Program-made: the position numbers and the translations under genes
Assembly (NCBI RefSeq): GCF_028368995.1
Contig: NZ_JAQNDL010000003.1
Coordinates: forward strand, 2,542,001 to 2,606,000
Source of the DNA: Nannocystis bainbridge
GTDB taxonomy: Bacteria; Myxococcota_A; Polyangia; Nannocystales; Nannocystaceae
Length of the DNA: 64,000 bases
Reading direction: 5' to 3'
Notes under the pieces: generated by a model
Told to the model about the DNA's origin: nothing
Seen by the model: the letters and a program-made list of their open reading frames with translations, nothing else
Databases searched by the model: none
Shown here: piece after piece, positions 11,477 to 17,162 of the stretch
Layout: the number at the start of each line of letters is the position of its first letter
How positions within the stretch are numbered: the first letter of the stretch is position 1

Positions 11477-12727
11477 ATGCTGACCCGCCTCTGTCTCCTC
11501 TCGCTCGGCGCCGCCCTGCTCGCCGCTCCGACCGCCGCTGCCGCCCCCGCCGCTCCCGACGTCCGCCTCTCCGCGCCTGTGGCCGGCGACATCGCCGGCG
11601 ACCGCCTCGCCACTGAGGTCCCCGCCGTGTCCGCCGCCATCGATCGCGCGCCCGTGGCGATGAGCTGGCCGATCGACCAGGCCGCCGACGACCTCCAGAG
11701 CCGACCTGCGGCCCACCGCGCCGAGAGCCGCGTCTGGTGGCGCCGCTTCGAAGTCGCCGCCCTCGCCAAGGGCGTCTCGCTGCCGATCAGCGAGCCCGGC
11801 GCGCTGCTCAAGCTCAGCCCGCAGGACGGCGCCAGCATCGGACTCGACGCCCTCGAGCTCGTCGATGCGCAGGGCCGCGTGCTCGCTGGCGCCGACGCCC
11901 TCAAGCCGCTCGTCGACCCCAGCCACCTGCGCAGCGCCGGCGCCCCCTTCGCGCCCGGCACCGCCATGTTCACCCTCCGCCCCGACCTCGGCGTCGGCGC
12001 CTTCGTGCTGCGCGCCCGCGTGCGCTCCGCCGTGCTCGTGCACGTGCTCGAGCGCGACGCCGGTGCTTACCTGTCCCTCGAGCCAGACGCCGACCTCGCG
12101 CTGGTCGGCGGGCGGCTGCAGGTGCGCGCGCACCTGCGCGACGGCGAGGCTGTCCTCAAGGCCAGCTCGATCAAGGGCGAGCTCATCGCCCCCGACGGCG
12201 AGATCACCCGCTTCGACCTCGCCCGCGCCGCCGACGGCAGCTATCGCGCCGAGCTCGCCGCCCCGCGTCGCGCCGCCGCCCCGGGCGCCCTGCACACGCT
12301 CCAGGTCCACGCCGAGGGCGTCACCGCGCGCGGCGTCCCGGTCCGGCGCACGGTCACCAATGCGGTCTCCATCGCCGCGCCCACCGCCCGCTACACCGGC
12401 GGCGTGACGGTCGAGGACAGCGGCGACGGACGTCTGCGCATTCGCCTCCAGGTCGAAGTCGGCGCCGCCAGCCGCTTCGGCGCCGCCGCGGTCCTCCACG
12501 GCACCAATCGCGGCGGCAAGCTCCAGCCGCTCGGCGTCGGTCAGGCCGCGGATTGGCTCGAGCCCGGCCCCGGTGAGCTCGTGCTCGAATTCGACGAGGC
12601 CACGCTCAAGGCCGCCGGCCTGCGCGGCCCCTACGAGCTCCGCGACCTCCGCCTCGTCGATCAGGGCCGCCTCGCCACCGTCCATCGTCAGGCCCGCGCG
12701 CTGGCGCTCCCGACCGCGCGACGCTGA
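11477..12727 (+). CDS. Secreted protein of unknown function (DUF4785-like)
   Basis: 416 residues; GAGGA lies 12 bases before the ATG. It has a Sec signal peptide (LLAAPTAAAAPA). The rest is beta-rich with no transmembrane segment or Cys; SRVWWRRFEVAALAKGVSLPI followed by GALLKLSP recalls the N-terminal part of DUF4785 proteins, and the C-terminal half looks like two Ig-like domains. DUF4785 is a tentative label made by eye. It follows the lipase-like gene by 46 bp, so the two may act together outside the cell. Confidence 0.6.
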   Translation: MLTRLCLLSLGAALLAAPTAAAAPAAPDVRLSAPVAGDIAGDRLATEVPAVSAAIDRAPVAMSWPIDQAADDLQSRPAAHRAESRVWWRRFEVAALAKGVSLPISEPGALLKLSPQDGASIGLDALELVDAQGRVLAGADALKPLVDPSHLRSAGAPFAPGTAMFTLRPDLGVGAFVLRARVRSAVLVHVLERDAGAYLSLEPDADLALVGGRLQVRAHLRDGEAVLKASSIKGELIAPDGEITRFDLARAADGSYRAELAAPRRAAAPGALHTLQVHAEGVTARGVPVRRTVTNAVSIAAPTARYTGGVTVEDSGDGRLRIRLQVEVGAASRFGAAAVLHGTNRGGKLQPLGVGQAADWLEPGPGELVLEFDEATLKAAGLRGPYELRDLRLVDQGRLATVHRQARALALPTARR

Positions 12728-12728
12728 T

Positions 12729-12744
12729 CTGTCCCAAGGGACAT
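12729..12744. repeat. Dispersed palindrome copy (intergenic)
   Basis: CTGTCC CAAG GGACAT immediately after the stop of the DUF4785-like gene. Beyond this point no convincing copy is seen until about 25.65 kb. Confidence 0.6.
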
Positions 12745-12748
12745 CTCA

Positions 12749-12770
12749 CCGGACCTCCTGTGTGGTCCGG
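12749..12770 (+). terminator. Hairpin after DUF4785-like gene
   Basis: A 7-bp perfect stem CCGGACC / GGTCCGG with an 8-base loop, 22 bases past the stop. No T-run, so the terminator role is inferred from position. Confidence 0.45.
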
Positions 12771-12853
12771 CGCTCGCCGAGTCGCCGGACCGCACGACGA
12801 CTCGGCCGCTCGGACAGTTGCGCCCGTCAGCGCGATCGGTAAGCTGGGCGGCT

Positions 12854-13906
12854 ATGAGTTCAAAATGCCTCGCCCTAACTCACGCCTTAATCGCCGTCCA
12901 GCTCGCCGCCTGTGGTGAGCCCGTGACCCAGGGCGACACGGGCAACATGAGCGACGGCTCGTCGACCACCGACGGCAACCTGACCGCGACGACCGTCCCG
13001 ACCACCGGCCCGACCGGCAGCGGCAGCGAGACCGGCACGAGTGACAGCGAGGGCAGCGGCAGCAACAGCGACACGCAGGCCACCACCTCGACCAGCACCA
13101 CCGACCCGCTCACCGGCACGAGCGCGACCGACAGCACGGCGACCACCACGCCCGGCACGACCACGCTCGACACCACCACGCTCGACACCACGACGACCAC
13201 CGACTCGACGACGTCGACCGCGAGCACCACCGGCGAGACCGCGACCGACACCACCGACGGCACCACGAGCACCACCGATGGCGGCACCACGGGCGACCCG
13301 GTCGGCTGTGGTGATTCGCTGACCGCGGTCATCCGCGACTTCAAGCTCGCGCACCCCGACATGGAGGATTACTGCTGCGGCCAGGTCGACGGCCTCGTCC
13401 AGCCTACCCTCGGCCCCGACAAGAAGCCCGCGTTCAAATCGGTCGGCAACCCCAAGATGCTCACCGACGCGCCGACCTTCGCGCAGTGGTACAACGACGT
13501 CGCCGACGTCAATCATAAGACCCAGATCTCCCTGAACCTGGTCGAGATTCAGCCCGGTCTCTACTCGTACACCAACAACGATTTCTTCCCGGTCGACAAT
13601 ATGTTGTGGGGCAACGAGGGCCAGAACCACAACTTCCACTTCACGACCGAGATCCACACCAAGTTCCAGTACGCCGGCGGCGAGACCTTCACCTTCCAGG
13701 GCGACGACGACGTGTGGGTCTTCATCGACGGTGACCTCGTCATCGACCTGGGCGGCGTCCACGGCGTCGCCAGCGGCACCGTCGACCTCGACGACCTCGG
13801 CCTCCAGCTCGGCGACATCTACAACCTCGACGTCTTCCACGCCGAGCGCCACACCGTGCAGTCGAACTTCCGCATCGACACCACGATCTGCGCCGTCCCG
13901 ATGTGA
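12854..13906 (+). CDS. Fibro-slime domain lipoprotein
   Basis: 350 residues from ATG 12854, chosen because it opens a lipoprotein signal peptide ending in LAAC. An about 125-residue Thr/Ser/Asp/Gly linker follows. From about residue 150 the protein is a fibro-slime domain (PA14-related fold): VIRDFKLAHPDMEDYCCG, then FTFQGDDDVWVFIDGDLVIDLGG with the Asp cluster expected to bind calcium, and HAERHTVQSNFRI. The family is known from Myxococcota and Fibrobacter surface proteins linked to adhesion or carbohydrate binding. Probably anchored in the outer membrane with the linker carrying the domain outward. Confidence 0.85.
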   Translation: MSSKCLALTHALIAVQLAACGEPVTQGDTGNMSDGSSTTDGNLTATTVPTTGPTGSGSETGTSDSEGSGSNSDTQATTSTSTTDPLTGTSATDSTATTTPGTTTLDTTTLDTTTTTDSTTSTASTTGETATDTTDGTTSTTDGGTTGDPVGCGDSLTAVIRDFKLAHPDMEDYCCGQVDGLVQPTLGPDKKPAFKSVGNPKMLTDAPTFAQWYNDVADVNHKTQISLNLVEIQPGLYSYTNNDFFPVDNMLWGNEGQNHNFHFTTEIHTKFQYAGGETFTFQGDDDVWVFIDGDLVIDLGGVHGVASGTVDLDDLGLQLGDIYNLDVFHAERHTVQSNFRIDTTICAVPM

Positions 13907-13924
13907 CCGGCCGCTGAATCCGCC

Positions 13925-13961
13925 CGCGACCTCGCCCTCGATGACCGAGCGCGAGGTCGCG
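13925..13961 (+). terminator. Strong hairpin after fibro-slime gene
   Basis: CGCGACCTCGC (13925-13935) pairs with GCGAGGTCGCG (13951-13961), an 11-bp stem; CTCG/CGAG inside the loop can extend it. It lies 19 bases past the stop. No T-run. Confidence 0.6.
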
Positions 13962-14665
13962 TCGCGACTGCGACCGACCCTCGCGCGGATCAGCGCCGCC
14001 TCTCGAGCACGAGTTGAACTCGAATGAGAGCGATATCGAGGCGCGCGGGGCTGCCCGCCCCTTGCCATCGCCCGCCGAGGGACCATCTTCGCACATGCGT
14101 GGTCCTCGTTCGCGAGTCCGCGGCCCCGGCGTCCGGGCCCAGCGATACGGCTCGATACATTCCGATTCATTAGGATAGGAAATCGCCCCAGCTTCTCCCC
14201 GAGGTTCGCAGGCAACCTGTTGAAATCATGCATGTTGGCCACCCGATTGACGGCTGGCCTGTTGCGTGCTCAAGTGGGGTCAAGGACCTGCGTCATGGCA
14301 CCGATCGCCGTCACCACGAAAGATACGCACCAGCCCGTCGCCAGAGATGCGATGGGTAAGCGTATTCAAACGTGGCGACGTGGTCGCGGGTGCTGAAGCA
14401 GAGCACTGCAACCGTCCGCGACCACGAAGTCGGCGAGCGTCCAACTGGCGGCAAAACGAAGCGCCGCCAGACGCTCAGTTCGCGGCGCGTCGATCGTTCG
14501 TCTCCTCCGCGAGCTTCTTCCAGGTCGCCCTCGCTTCCGGGTTCGGAAGACCGGGGCCACACCTCGGGCCTGCGTCGAAAGACGCTGGCATCGGCCAACT
14601 CGGCCGGATTCGCGTCGTCGACGCGCGTTCTTTTACAACTGAATCGTGGAAGAGGAAGAGAAGAT
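13962..14665. other. Gene-free stretch before the tRNA array
   Basis: About 700 bases with no frame that looks like a gene: the longer open frames have no RBS, Arg/Ser-rich products and run into the tRNAs. Base composition is more even than in the coding DNA around it. The part at 14310-14600 reads on the minus strand like a decayed gene (mixed frames giving fragments such as WKKLAEETNDRRAAN), but no family is recognised. It might be the remnant of whatever brought in the tRNA array. Confidence 0.4.
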
Positions 14666-14734
14666 TGCGTCGTCGGGCGGCCCCGACCCTCGGCTCTGAC
14701 CCGAGGCTTGCTGGATCGACACCAGCCGGCGCAA
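14666..14734 (+). tRNA. tRNA-Gln(CTG), array member 1
   Basis: Acceptor TGCGTCG/CGGCGCA, anticodon stem CTCGG/CCGAG with loop CTCTGAC (anticodon CTG), T stem GCTGG/CCAGC with loop ATCGACA, A73. The D arm is shortened (GGG CGG CCC). 69 nt, no encoded CCA. Confidence 0.75.
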
Positions 14735-14742
14735 TTTCAGTC

Positions 14743-14768
14743 GCAGGCCCGACCTATCGTCGGCCTGC
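14743..14768 (+). other. Spacer hairpin between tRNAs 1 and 2
   Basis: GCAGGCC-C-GAC pairs with GTCGGCCTGC (10 bp, one bulged C). Similar GC-rich hairpins stand in several spacers of the array (15451, 16596, 16757, 17125) and may mark RNA processing points or terminators. Confidence 0.45.
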
Positions 14769-14776
14769 GCAATCGA

Positions 14777-14847
14777 GGTGCCGTGGCCGAGTGACAGGCA
14801 GCGCTCTCATAAGGCGCCATACGCAGGTTCGTTACCTGCCGGCACCA
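14777..14847 (+). tRNA. tRNA with CAT anticodon (Met, or Ile2)
   Basis: Acceptor GGTGCCG/CGGCACC is perfect, anticodon stem GCGCT/GGCGC with loop CTCATAA, T stem GCAGG/CCTGC with loop TTCGTTA, A73. The D loop GAGTGACA lacks the usual GG pair. Whether it is elongator Met or lysidine-modified Ile cannot be told; it lacks the three G:C pairs of initiator tRNA. Confidence 0.75.
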
Positions 14848-14863
14848 TCCTCGATGACAAATT

Positions 14864-14936
14864 GGGCTGCGAGCGAAGGCGCTGGCGAACCCTTGCAAGG
14901 TTCGTGTTACATCGGGGGCGGTACCCGAGCGGTCCA
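14864..14936 (+). tRNA. tRNA-Ala(TGC)
   Basis: Acceptor GGGCTGC/GCGGTCC pairs throughout with wobble and contains G3:U70, the hallmark recognised by alanyl-tRNA synthetase. Anticodon stem GAACC/GGTTC, loop CTTGCAA. The T stem TCGGG/CCCGA carries the odd loop GGCGGTA instead of TTCRANY. A73. The kept identity pair argues for function in spite of the odd T loop. Confidence 0.75.
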
Positions 14937-15020
14937 TACGCGGCGTAACGGCGCCTGTTACGTCACAGCGAGCGTTCTGCACACACACGGCGGTCGGAGC
15001 CGTGCTCGCACCGACAACCT
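14937..15020 (+). other. Unresolved hairpin-rich spacer, possible decayed tRNA
   Basis: 84 bases, longer than most spacers. They hold two strong hairpins: CGTAAC-GGCGCCT-GTTACG, and CACGGC-GGTCGGA-GCCGTG, the latter shaped like a T arm with an odd loop. CTGCACA could be a Cys anticodon loop but its stem does not pair. No complete cloverleaf could be drawn. Confidence 0.4.
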
Positions 15021-15108
15021 GGAAGCGTCGTCCAATGGTAGGACAGCAGACCGTTAATCTGCCTGGGCAATCGCCCACTCGATGCAAGTTCGATCCTTGC
15101 CGCTTCCG
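15021..15108 (+). tRNA. tRNA with Asn anticodon GTT and long variable arm
   Basis: 88 nt. Acceptor GGAAGCG/CGCTTCC perfect, D stem GTCC/GGAC, anticodon stem GCAGA/TCTGC with loop CCGTTAA (C33 instead of T33), T stem GCAAG/CTTGC with loop TTCGATC, G73. Between anticodon and T arms are 21 bases with a TGGGC-AATC-GCCCA hairpin, a class-II variable arm. Bacterial class-II tRNAs are Ser, Leu and Tyr, so Asn with such an arm is unusual. Confidence 0.75.
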
Positions 15109-15113
15109 CTCCT

Positions 15114-15186
15114 GGGCCGATGGGACAGATGGATGTTCAGCGGGTTCTTACCCCGCCTCAGGCTGGATCGTTACCAGCTCGGCTCG
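15114..15186 (+). tRNA. tRNA-Lys(CTT)
   Basis: Starts 5 bases after the previous tRNA. Acceptor GGGCCGA/TCGGCTC (one G-T), D stem GGAC/GTTC, anticodon stem GCGGG/CCCGC with loop TTCTTAC, T stem GCTGG/CCAGC with loop ATCGTTA, G73. Confidence 0.75.
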
Positions 15187-15220
15187 TATCTCTTATTTAT
15201 TCTATAATCATTAGCAAACT

Positions 15221-15308
15221 GGGCTCCGGCCAGGACGGGAATGGGGCGGACTTTTAATCCGCATGCCGGGCGCTTGCGCTCGACCGAGTTCGACTCTCGG
15301 GGAGCTCT
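15221..15308 (+). tRNA. tRNA with Lys anticodon TTT and long variable arm
   Basis: 88 nt. Acceptor GGGCTCC/GGAGCTC (one G-T), D stem CCA/TGG, anticodon stem GCGGA/TCCGC with loop CTTTTAA, T stem CCGAG/CTCGG with loop TTCGACT, T73. A 21-base variable region contains CGGGCG-CTTG-CGCTCG (6 bp), again class-II-like for a normally class-I isotype. An AT-rich spacer (15187-15220) precedes it. Confidence 0.75.
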
Positions 15309-15355
15309 TATATCTTCAATAACACTCTCGTTCGCGGCTCGAATGGGCCGCTCTT

Positions 15356-15429
15356 GCCGCCGTAGGGGAGTTGGAGTCTCCGCCTCGTTGTCAGCGAGGA
15401 GATCGCGGGTTCGAGTCCCGCCGGTGGCG
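15356..15429 (+). tRNA. tRNA-Asp(GTC), copy 1
   Basis: Canonical: acceptor GCCGCCG/CGGTGGC, D loop with TTGG, anticodon stem CCTCG/CGAGG with loop TTGTCAG, T stem GCGGG/CCCGC with loop TTCGAGT, G73 as expected for Asp. Confidence 0.92.
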
Positions 15430-15438
15430 TTGTTCATT

Positions 15439-15468
15439 GATATCGATATCTCGGCCCGTACGGGCCGA
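15439..15468. repeat. Paired palindromes in the Asp1-Asp2 spacer
   Basis: GATATCGATATC (15439-15450) is directly followed by the 18-bp perfect palindrome TCGGCCCGTACGGGCCGA (15451-15468). They fill most of the spacer. Confidence 0.6.
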
Positions 15469-15471
15469 TTT

Positions 15472-15545
15472 GCCGCCGTAGGGGAGTTGGAGTCCTCGCC
15501 TCGTTGTCAGCGAGGAGATCGCGGGTTCGAGTCCCGCCGGTGGCG
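15472..15545 (+). tRNA. tRNA-Asp(GTC), copy 2
   Basis: Nearly identical to copy 1; the only differences are in the 3' half of the D arm (CCTC for CTCC), which keeps pairing. G73. Confidence 0.92.
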
Positions 15546-15577
15546 TCGATCCATCTCTGCCAGCAGGGCCATTCTTT

Positions 15578-15651
15578 GCCGTCGTAGGGGAGCTGGAGTC
15601 CCCGCCTCGTTGTCAGCGAGGAGATCGCGGGTTCGAACCCCGCCGGTGGCG
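15578..15651 (+). tRNA. tRNA-Asp(GTC), copy 3
   Basis: As copies 1 and 2 but acceptor 5' strand GCCGTCG (T-G wobble), D loop with CTGG and T loop TTCGAAC. The small, pairing-compatible differences show a triplication that has stayed under structural constraint. Confidence 0.92.
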
Positions 15652-15658
15652 CTCGAGC

Positions 15659-15727
15659 AGGGGCGCGCGTGGTGTGCTACGCGAGGCTTTGAACCTCGTA
15701 AGGAGAGTTCGAACCTCTCCGCCCCTT
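15659..15727 (+). tRNA. tRNA-Gln(TTG)
   Basis: Acceptor AGGGGCG/CGCCCCT perfect, D stem CGT/ACG, anticodon stem CGAGG/CCTCG with loop CTTTGAA, T stem GAGAG/CTCTC with loop TTCGAAC, T73. 69 nt; base 26 seems absent and the variable loop is 4 bases. Confidence 0.75.
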
Positions 15728-15800
15728 ACCCCTCGGATTTATCTTCGACTCTGATGAATCTTCCACCCGACGTGATTCGTATCTGAATCATCGAACATTC

Positions 15801-15871
15801 GCCGATGTGGCCTAGTGACTGGGCGTCACCCTTCCAAGGTGAAGACGCGGGTTTGATTCCTGCCATCGGCT
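15801..15871 (+). tRNA. tRNA-Gly(TCC)
   Basis: Acceptor GCCGATG/CATCGGC perfect, D stem GCC/GGC, anticodon stem TCACC/GGTGA with loop CTTCCAA, T stem GCGGG/CCTGC with loop TTTGATT, T73 as in bacterial Gly tRNAs. Confidence 0.8.
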
Positions 15872-15885
15872 CTCTGTGAACCTCT

Positions 15886-15957
15886 GCAGTTCAGGTCTTG
15901 TCAGTGAGACGCGTGGTTGCCTACCACGAGGGCCCGGTGCGACCCCGGGGAGCTGCT
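15886..15957 (+). tRNA. tRNA-Gly(GCC)
   Basis: Acceptor GCAGTTC/GAGCTGC (one T-G), D stem GTC/GAC, anticodon stem CGTGG/CCACG with loop TTGCCTA, T stem CCCGG/CCGGG with loop TGCGACC (G at 55), T73. Confidence 0.75.
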
Positions 15958-15969
15958 CTACCGTGAATA

Positions 15970-16037
15970 GCCCTTGCTCCAAGGGGGCGCGCTGCTTGGT
16001 ATGTAGCGATGTCCGGGAGCGTTACCCGGCGAGGGCT
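15970..16037 (+). tRNA. tRNA-Thr(GGT), short D arm
   Basis: Acceptor GCCCTTG/CGAGGGC, anticodon stem GCTGC/GTAGC with loop TTGGTAT, T stem CCGGG/CCCGG with loop AGCGTTA, T73. Only 12 bases stand between the acceptor and anticodon regions, so the D arm is minimal or lost. 68 nt. Confidence 0.65.
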
Positions 16038-16047
16038 TTTGAATCTT

Positions 16048-16120
16048 GCCCCCCAAGCATCAATGGTGATGCGCCGCCCTCGTAGCGCGGAATCGCCGGG
16101 TTCGATCCCCGGGAGGGGCT
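16048..16120 (+). tRNA. tRNA-Thr(CGT)
   Basis: Acceptor GCCCCCC/GAGGGGC (one C-A mismatch), D stem GCAT/ATGC, anticodon stem CCGCC/CGCGG (inner C-C mismatch) with loop CTCGTAG, T stem CCGGG/CCCGG with loop TTCGATC, T73. Confidence 0.7.
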
Positions 16121-16135
16121 ACCTTTTGAAAGGCC

Positions 16136-16207
16136 GGTCCACGAGCTCCCCGGTCGAGCGCCTGCCTGACATGCAGGAGGTACGAGGTTCGATTCCTCGA
16201 TGGACCA
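16136..16207 (+). tRNA. tRNA-Val(GAC)
   Basis: Acceptor GGTCCAC/ATGGACC (mismatch at the seventh pair), D stem GCTC/GAGC, anticodon stem CCTGC/GCAGG with loop CTGACAT, T stem CGAGG/CCTCG with loop TTCGATT, A73. Confidence 0.8.
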
Positions 16208-16230
16208 CTCGTTTCCAGTCTGGACAATCT

Positions 16231-16302
16231 GCTCTCGTCGTCTAATAGATAGGGCCCAGGTCTACGGAGCCTGCGATGGTGGTGCGATTCCACCCGAGAG
16301 TA
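16231..16302 (+). tRNA. tRNA-Arg(ACG)
   Basis: Acceptor GCTCTCG/CGAGAGT (G-T first pair), anticodon stem CAGGT/GCCTG with loop CTACGGA, T stem GGTGG/CCACC with loop TGCGATT, A73. Confidence 0.75.
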
Positions 16303-16322
16303 CTCATTTTGATAAAGACAAT

Positions 16323-16394
16323 GGCCTCGAAGTGTATGAGATTGCACGCGACCGTCCGAAGGTCGTGGACCGGGTGCGACTCCCGGCGGGGCTG
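16323..16394 (+). tRNA. tRNA-Arg(CCG)
   Basis: Acceptor GGCCTCG/CGGGGCT with two wobble pairs, D stem GTG/CAC, anticodon stem CGACC/GGTCG with loop GTCCGAA, T stem CCGGG/CCCGG with loop TGCGACT, G73. Confidence 0.75.
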
Positions 16395-16415
16395 CCGGGC
16401 CTGCTTGCGGGTCAC

Positions 16416-16488
16416 GCTCGCGTAGCTCAGCTGGACGAGCATTGGTCTTCTATACCATCGGACGCAGGTTCGAACCCTGCCGCGAGTA
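16416..16488 (+). tRNA. tRNA-Arg(TCT)
   Basis: Acceptor GCTCGCG/CGCGAGT, canonical D arm GCTC-AGCTGGAC-GAGC, anticodon loop CTTCTAT on a stem with one T-T mismatch, T stem GCAGG/CCTGC with loop TTCGAAC, A73. Confidence 0.85.
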
Positions 16489-16514
16489 TCTTCGTTCGTT
16501 TGAATCGTTCATCC

Positions 16515-16586
16515 AGGGGAGAGGTGTTGATGGTGACATGCGGGACTCCAACTCCTGCGAACCGGGTTCGAGTCCCGGCTCCCCTG
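16515..16586 (+). tRNA. tRNA-Trp(CCA)
   Basis: Acceptor AGGGGAG/CTCCCCT perfect with A1:U72, G2:C71, G3:C70 and G73, the bacterial Trp identity set. Anticodon stem CGGGA/TCCTG with loop CTCCAAC, T stem CCGGG/CCCGG with loop TTCGAGT. Confidence 0.85.
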
Positions 16587-16595
16587 TCTTGCATG

Positions 16596-16614
16596 GGCCC
16601 GGTGCTTCCGGGCC
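16596..16614 (+). other. Spacer hairpin
   Basis: GGCCCGG-TGCTT-CCGGGCC, a 7-bp stem with a 5-base loop between the Trp and Ser-like tRNAs. Candidate processing or termination signal. Confidence 0.45.
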
Positions 16615-16617
16615 GTG

Positions 16618-16681
16618 GAGCCCGTTCTGGTGGAACGTCGCGGCGCTGCCGCGGTCGTCGGTTCGAGTCCGGCGGGGCTTC
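16618..16681 (+). tRNA. Degenerate tRNA, probable Ser(GCT)
   Basis: About 64 nt. T stem GTCGG/CCGGC with loop TTCGAGT is sound. The anticodon stem TCGCG/CGCGG gives loop GCGCTGC (GCT, C33). The acceptor pairs poorly (GAGCCCG/GGGGCTT) and there is no long variable arm, which a normal Ser tRNA has. The isotype call is weak. Confidence 0.45.
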
Positions 16682-16683
16682 TT

Positions 16684-16754
16684 TGGGCTAAAGCTCGTGA
16701 GAAGAGCGGTGCTCTGTGACAGCACAGGAGAGGGGGCGGAACCCTCTAGCCCAC
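16684..16754 (+). tRNA. tRNA-His(GTG)
   Basis: Acceptor TGGGCTA/TAGCCCA perfect, D stem GCTC/GAGC, anticodon stem GTGCT/AGCAC with loop CTGTGAC, T stem GAGGG/CCCTC with the odd loop GGCGGAA, C73 as His requires. The extra G at -1 is not encoded (T there). The T loop resembles that of the Ala tRNA. Confidence 0.75.
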
Positions 16755-16756
16755 CC

Positions 16757-16774
16757 GCGCGCCAACCGGCGCGC
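16757..16774 (+). other. Spacer hairpin
   Basis: GCGCGCC-AACC-GGCGCGC, a perfect 7-bp stem between His and Val(CAC). Confidence 0.45.
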
Positions 16775-16776
16775 AC

Positions 16777-16848
16777 GCCCGCGTAGCTCAACGGAAGAGC
16801 GGCGTTCTCACACATCGCAGGTCGGGGGCTCGACACCCTCCGCGGGCA
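16777..16848 (+). tRNA. tRNA-Val(CAC)
   Basis: Acceptor GCCCGCG/CGCGGGC perfect, D arm GCTC-AACGGAA-GAGC, anticodon loop CTCACAC on a stem with one T-T mismatch, T stem GGGGG/CCCTC with loop CTCGACA, A73. Confidence 0.8.
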
Positions 16849-16870
16849 ACGAACGTCTTCGTAACAACCT

Positions 16871-16941
16871 GGCCCTGTAGTTCAACGGCAGAACCCCGCG
16901 CTCTCTACGCGGAAACCGGAGATCGTCACTCCGCAGGGTCA
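16871..16941 (+). tRNA. tRNA-Glu(CTC)
   Basis: Acceptor GGCCCTG/CAGGGTC (one G-T), D arm GTTC-AACGGCA-GAAC, anticodon stem CCGCG/CGCGG with loop CTCTCTA, T stem CGGAG/CTCCG with loop ATCGTCA, A73. Confidence 0.85.
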
Positions 16942-16947
16942 TTCGTA

Positions 16948-17020
16948 CGAGGTGAAGGCTTGATGGTAAGCCGCATGCTCGGGGAGCATGAGATTGTGCG
17001 TTCGACTCGCACCACCTCGA
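16948..17020 (+). tRNA. tRNA-Pro(GGG)
   Basis: Acceptor CGAGGTG/CACCTCG perfect with C1:G72 and A73, the Pro identity set. Anticodon stem CATGC/GCATG with loop TCGGGGA (C33), T stem GTGCG/CGCAC with loop TTCGACT. Confidence 0.85.
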
Positions 17021-17042
17021 TTGTTTTTATTTCAACAATCAT

Positions 17043-17116
17043 CGGAGACGGATCGCGGAGTGCGAGGCGTGTTTCGGGAACACGTAGGCGGGGTGCGACG
17101 CCCCGGTCTCCGACCA
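17043..17116 (+). tRNA. tRNA-Pro(CGG), CCA encoded
   Basis: Acceptor CGGAGAC/GTCTCCG perfect with C1:G72 and A73. Anticodon stem CGTGT/ACACG with loop TTCGGGA, T stem CGGGG/CCCCG with loop TGCGACG. It is followed by CCA at 17114-17116, the only member with an encoded CCA end. Confidence 0.8.
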
Positions 17117-17124
17117 ACCCCTGC

Positions 17125-17155
17125 CCCGGGCCGCGGCCAAGCGCTGCGGCCCGGG
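17125..17155 (+). other. Strong spacer hairpin
   Basis: CCCGGGCCGC pairs with GCGGCCCGGG (10 bp, 11-base loop) between Pro(CGG) and Ile. It may partly terminate or mark cleavage. Confidence 0.5.
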
Positions 17156-17162
17156 CTCTCTC

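Noticed and set aside
14921..14960. Ser/Leu-like D arm (CCCGAGCGG)
   Set aside because: These bases are the T arm and acceptor of the Ala tRNA, and no Ser or Leu cloverleaf closes around them.
14266..15057. Plus-strand open frame of 263 codons
   Set aside because: It runs through three tRNA genes and has no family-like sequence or RBS.
15241..16836. Several open frames of 60-180 codons on both strands
   Set aside because: They are translations of tRNA genes (for example repeated SARRSRVRVPPVAL from the Asp tRNAs).
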